Translations under genes and position numbers: made by a program
NCBI GenBank assembly: GCA_017935785.1
Contig: JAGBGU010000005.1
Coordinates: forward strand, 1-64,000
Length of the DNA stretch: 64,000 nt
Source: Bacteroidaceae bacterium
GTDB lineage: Bacteria > Bacteroidota > Bacteroidia > Bacteroidales > Bacteroidaceae
Reading direction: 5' to 3'
Part shown: positions 61,030-64,000 of the stretch, in pieces
Layout: each line of letters starts with the position of its first letter
How positions within the stretch are numbered: position 1 is the stretch's first letter
The notes under the pieces: model-generated
Told to the model about the DNA's origin: nothing
What the model saw: only the letters and a program-made list of their open reading frames with translations
The model's database searches: none

Positions 61030-62988
61030 ATGAAAAGAAATATTTTATTATTATGCTTTGCATTGGTTACTCTTAGCACATTGAAGGCTGAGAACGAAAA
61101 GCCTTTTGTGATACCGGAGTTGCGCCATTGGCAGGGAGGAGAAGGCGTATTGGAAGTCAATGCCGGAACCAAGGTGCTGTACACGGACGCGACATTGGCC
61201 AATGCGGCAGCGGAACTGGCCAAGGACTATGGTCTCATGTTTGGCAAAGGTATGAAAGCCAAGGCTGTGAAGAATGGCGCTAAGTCATTGGCGGGAAATA
61301 TTGTCATGAGCCTTGTTAATGAAAAGGATTTGGGCGAAGAAGGATATACCATTGAAATTTCAGACCGTGTAATTCTGAATGCACAAACACCAACCGGCGC
61401 TTATTGGGGCACACGCACCTTGCTGCAAATATTGGAACAGCACGAAGGCGCGCAATTGCCAAAAGGAACCGTGCGCGACTGGCCCGACTATCCTGTGCGC
61501 GGATACATGATTGACGTGGGCCGCAAGCATGTTCCGCTGGAATATCTTGAAAAGTATGCCAAAGTTATGGCTTATTATAAGATGAATACTTTCCAAATTC
61601 ACCTTAACGACCGTGCGGCAAAGATTCATGAGGATTCCTGGGACGATACGTATGCAGGTTTTCGCCTTCAGAGCGAATATTTTCCCGAGCTCACTTCCAA
61701 AGACGGATTCTACACCAAGGACGGATTCCGTCAGTTCCAGAAAAATGCGGCCAAGATTTGTGTGAACATTATTCCTGAGATTGATGTGCCCGCACACTCG
61801 CTCTGTTTTTCACGTTTCAGAAAGGAATTCGGTTCTGAAAAGTATGGTATGGACCATCTTGACCTTTTCAATCCCAATGTCTACACCTTCCTTGATTCTC
61901 TCTTTACCGAGTATCTTGAGGGAGACGACCCTGTATTTGTGGGCAAGAACGTACATATCGGTACTGACGAATACTCGAACAAAGACAAGAAAGTGGTGGA
62001 AAAATTCCGTGCCTTCACGGATCATTACCTTCGCCTTGTAGAGCGTTTTGGCAAGCAGCCTTGGATGTGGGGAGCCCTTACACATGCCAAGGGCGATACC
62101 CCTGTAAAGTCTGAAAACGTAATTATGCAGTGCTGGTATCCCAAATATGCCAATCCCGAAGAGATGAAGAAGCAGGGTTATAAACTGGTGTGCATCCCTT
62201 CATGGACAACCTACATTGTGCCCGCTGCCGGATATTATGCCGACTATCTCAATGTGGAAAGATTGTACAACGAATGGAATCCAGGCACATTTAACAGACA
62301 TAAGTTGGATCCCAAGGACCCTTGTCTGCTGGGTGGTATGTTTGCTGTTTGGAACGATATTTCGTATAACGGAATTTCCGTTGATGACATCCATGACCGT
62401 AGCATCCCCGCCACACAGACGATGGCGGCATCCACATGGAGTTACTCCTACAGAACCGTTCCTTTCCATGAGTTTGACACCAAACGCAACGTACTGAGCG
62501 AGGCACCCGGCGTAAACGAACTTGGTCGCTTTCCCGGCCATCCCAAGAGCGTGGTGTACAGTCTTCCCACGGTAAAGCCCGGAAAGGAATATCCCGTAAG
62601 AAAGGCCGGATTCCACAACACCATCAGCTTCCACCTTGATGCTGTCAAGGAGAAACCGGGTACGCTACTCTTCTCCAACGATGTAACCAACTTCTATCTC
62701 AGCAGTCCGGTGGACGGACGTATGGCCTTCAGCCGCGATGGCTACCTTTACACTTTCGACTACTATGTGGAAGAGGGAAAGAGCCACGATATACGCATAG
62801 AATGTACCAACCATATTACGCGACTCTTCGTAGACGGAAAGTTGCAGGATGAACTAAAACGTGTGAAGCGTTGGATACGGGACAAGGAACAGCACGACTA
62901 TGTGCAGACACTCCACTTTCCCCTTCAACAGGCAGGCGAATTCAAGAGCCGCATTACCAATTTAAAAGTGGAGAATTTCGTTCGTTGA
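61030..62988 (+). CDS. GH20 beta-N-acetylhexosaminidase (exported)
   Basis: 652 residues. Signal peptide (ILLLCFALVTLSTLKA), an N-terminal GH20b domain (about 30-150), the catalytic barrel from about 155 (PVRGYMIDVGRKHVPLEYL, MNTFQIHLNDRA, IIPEIDVPAHSLCF) with the Asp-Glu pair in VHIGTDEYSN, and a C-terminal ConA-like domain (about 510-650; FHNTISFHLDAVKEKPGTLL). This architecture occurs in hexosaminidases and lacto-N-biosidases of gut bacteria. Together with fucose uptake and the GH16 protein it fits host mucin or milk-type glycan use. It starts 17 bases after fucP and ends before a terminator. Confidence 0.92.
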   Translation: MKRNILLLCFALVTLSTLKAENEKPFVIPELRHWQGGEGVLEVNAGTKVLYTDATLANAAAELAKDYGLMFGKGMKAKAVKNGAKSLAGNIVMSLVNEKDLGEEGYTIEISDRVILNAQTPTGAYWGTRTLLQILEQHEGAQLPKGTVRDWPDYPVRGYMIDVGRKHVPLEYLEKYAKVMAYYKMNTFQIHLNDRAAKIHEDSWDDTYAGFRLQSEYFPELTSKDGFYTKDGFRQFQKNAAKICVNIIPEIDVPAHSLCFSRFRKEFGSEKYGMDHLDLFNPNVYTFLDSLFTEYLEGDDPVFVGKNVHIGTDEYSNKDKKVVEKFRAFTDHYLRLVERFGKQPWMWGALTHAKGDTPVKSENVIMQCWYPKYANPEEMKKQGYKLVCIPSWTTYIVPAAGYYADYLNVERLYNEWNPGTFNRHKLDPKDPCLLGGMFAVWNDISYNGISVDDIHDRSIPATQTMAASTWSYSYRTVPFHEFDTKRNVLSEAPGVNELGRFPGHPKSVVYSLPTVKPGKEYPVRKAGFHNTISFHLDAVKEKPGTLLFSNDVTNFYLSSPVDGRMAFSRDGYLYTFDYYVEEGKSHDIRIECTNHITRLFVDGKLQDELKRVKRWIRDKEQHDYVQTLHFPLQQAGEFKSRITNLKVENFVR

Positions 62989-63036
62989 CAACATTCTGAC
63001 ATCGCCAAACACCATTATTCAATTGGATTGCAATAG

Positions 63037-63066
63037 CCCGGAACATTGAAGTTGTTCCGGGTTTTT
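63037..63066 (+). terminator. Rho-independent terminator of the fucose operon
   Basis: CCCGGAACA pairs with TGTTCCGGG across seven bases, followed by TTTTT. It lies about 50 bases past the GH20 stop. Confidence 0.85.
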
Positions 63067-63146
63067 ATTATTTGCGGACAGCAATAATATTTATATGTGT
63101 CATTTGGCTAATCAGATTTCAAAAAGTATAAGATGTCTGTAAAAAG

Positions 63147-63194
63147 TTAAGCGGGCGTAAATACTGGTTTATCACGCAGTTTCCGCCCGCTTAT
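63147..63194 (-). terminator. Terminator of pflA
   Basis: TAAGCGGGCG pairs with CGCCCGCTTA; on the minus strand the stem is followed by ACTTTTT. It lies 24 bases past the pflA stop. Confidence 0.8.
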
Positions 63195-63217
63195 CATATG
63201 TCTTTAATATCATTCAA

Positions 63218-63943
63218 TCAACTGCAGGGTTTGTAAGCCGATAGACGTTCGCGTATCTCCTGTGCCCTTTCGCGTGAGAGCGGTTCTACGCCCTCCAGGG
63301 GATAGGAAAGGTTCATCTTTTCGTACTTGAACTTGCCCAGAGTGTGGTATGGAAGGATTTCTATCTTCTTTACCACGCTGAATTGGGCGGCAAGTTGTCC
63401 CACCTTGTCCAGCCATTCGTCATTGTCTGTAAGTCCGGGCACCACAACGTGCCGCAGCCAAGTGTCAATGCCGCGTTCTTGAAGGACATCCAGCATGCGA
63501 AGGTTGTTCTCCAGCTTGCCTCCGGTAAGTTTAGGATAAAGGTCGGGGTTCAGTGTCTTAATGTCCAGCAGAACCAGGTCGGTGTGCTCCAGTGCTTCCA
63601 GTGCGTGTCCGCTGCAGTAGGCTCCGCTGGTGTCCAGTGCGGTGTGCAGTCCTTCCTGTCGGCATAGCCGGAAGTATTCCTTCACAAATTCTGATTGCAT
63701 GAGCGGTTCTCCGCCTGAAAGCGTTACGCCTCCGGTTGCTATGTAGCTGCGGTAGCGTAGGGCCTGACGAAGCAGTTCTTCGGGTGTGAGTTCGTACTGA
63801 CAGTTTCCGTTGGGGTCCCATGTGTCCGGGTTGTGGCAGTACTGGCATCGCAGCGGGCATCCTTGCATGAAGGCTACAAAGCGGATTCCCGGGCCGTCCA
63901 CTGTGCCGAAGGATTCAATGGAGTGTATTCTACCTTTTTTCAT
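63218..63943 (-). CDS. pflA: Pyruvate formate-lyase activating enzyme
   Basis: 241 residues. A radical-SAM enzyme that installs the glycyl radical on pyruvate formate-lyase. Motifs: IHSIESFGTVDGPGIRFVAF, GCPLRCQYCHNPDTW (CxxxCxxC cluster site), GGVTLSGGEPLMQ, ALDTSGAY and LLDIKTLNP, then EILPYHTLGKFKYE. pflB would be expected to the right of the window, on the same strand upstream. Confidence 0.96.
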   Translation of the reverse strand: MKKGRIHSIESFGTVDGPGIRFVAFMQGCPLRCQYCHNPDTWDPNGNCQYELTPEELLRQALRYRSYIATGGVTLSGGEPLMQSEFVKEYFRLCRQEGLHTALDTSGAYCSGHALEALEHTDLVLLDIKTLNPDLYPKLTGGKLENNLRMLDVLQERGIDTWLRHVVVPGLTDNDEWLDKVGQLAAQFSVVKKIEILPYHTLGKFKYEKMNLSYPLEGVEPLSRERAQEIRERLSAYKPCS

Positions 63944-64000
63944 ACATATATTCTTTTTTTTGTCAGTAAAACATTCCCCTGCCTATCCGGAATTTGGGAA

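Noticed and set aside
1..64000. tRNA, rRNA or transposase genes
   Set aside because: None was recognised by eye; a tRNA could be missed without a covariance search, so absence is not proven.

Overview
The window looks like a Bacteroidales chromosome (Bacteroides/Prevotella type). Supporting evidence: promoters of the Bacteroidota form TTTG-N19-21-TAnnTTTG; a BspA-like leucine-rich-repeat lipoprotein; glycoside hydrolases of families GH2, GH76, GH92, GH43, GH16 and GH20; a DUF2723 membrane protein; a dipeptidyl-peptidase; a glutaminyl-cyclase-like M28 lipoprotein; and an L-fucose operon. No tRNA, rRNA, CRISPR array, transposase or integrase was recognised. All names come from reading motifs, not from searches.

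Layout. 1-3.35 kb is an AT-rich accessory patch: a coding-like scrap, a two-gene unit (PD-(D/E)XK-nuclease-like protein plus an RNase J-like metallo-beta-lactamase protein, one base apart), a broken third gene, and a hairpin-rich repeat (copy A). 3.4-12.0 kb holds an AraC regulator, an aldo/keto reductase and a GH2-GH76-GH92 cassette for galactoside/mannoside breakdown without SusC/SusD. 12.1-16.5 kb holds a DUF2147 protein, a tandem-duplicated esterase, an LRR lipoprotein and a propeller-like lipoprotein. 16.8-29.1 kb is leftward housekeeping (queG, deacetylase, DUF2723, yqaA-like, purD, DPP, rlmL-like, serine acetyltransferase). 29.2-31.0 kb has two exported proteins on the plus strand. 31.4-43.0 kb is a long leftward series: Lrp regulator, amidotransferase-dipeptidase fusion, glutaminyl cyclase, SufE, DusB and U32 protease, followed by a carbohydrate group (SGNH esterase, phytase-like protein, GH43, FAD oxidoreductase).

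43.1-44.5 kb is a second AT-rich patch with repeat copies B and C and two decayed or small genes. 44.6-51.4 kb carries three tandem FKBP isomerases, a sirtuin lacking the zinc cysteines, a TGS-type nucleoside kinase, a Fur regulator and gdhA. 51.4-54.4 kb has several dispersed intergenic repeats around a large beta-helix protein. 54.4-56.4 kb is nadA, then a 400-base region with DnaA-box-like sites (a replication-origin candidate), then a SpoU methyltransferase. 56.4-63.0 kb is a fucosylated-glycan module: GH16, fucI, mutarotase, fucP and GH20. pflA closes the window.

The observations most worth following are the nuclease/RNase J-like pair, the A/B/C repeat family whose left edge twice abuts truncated genes, and the candidate origin near 55.6 kb.
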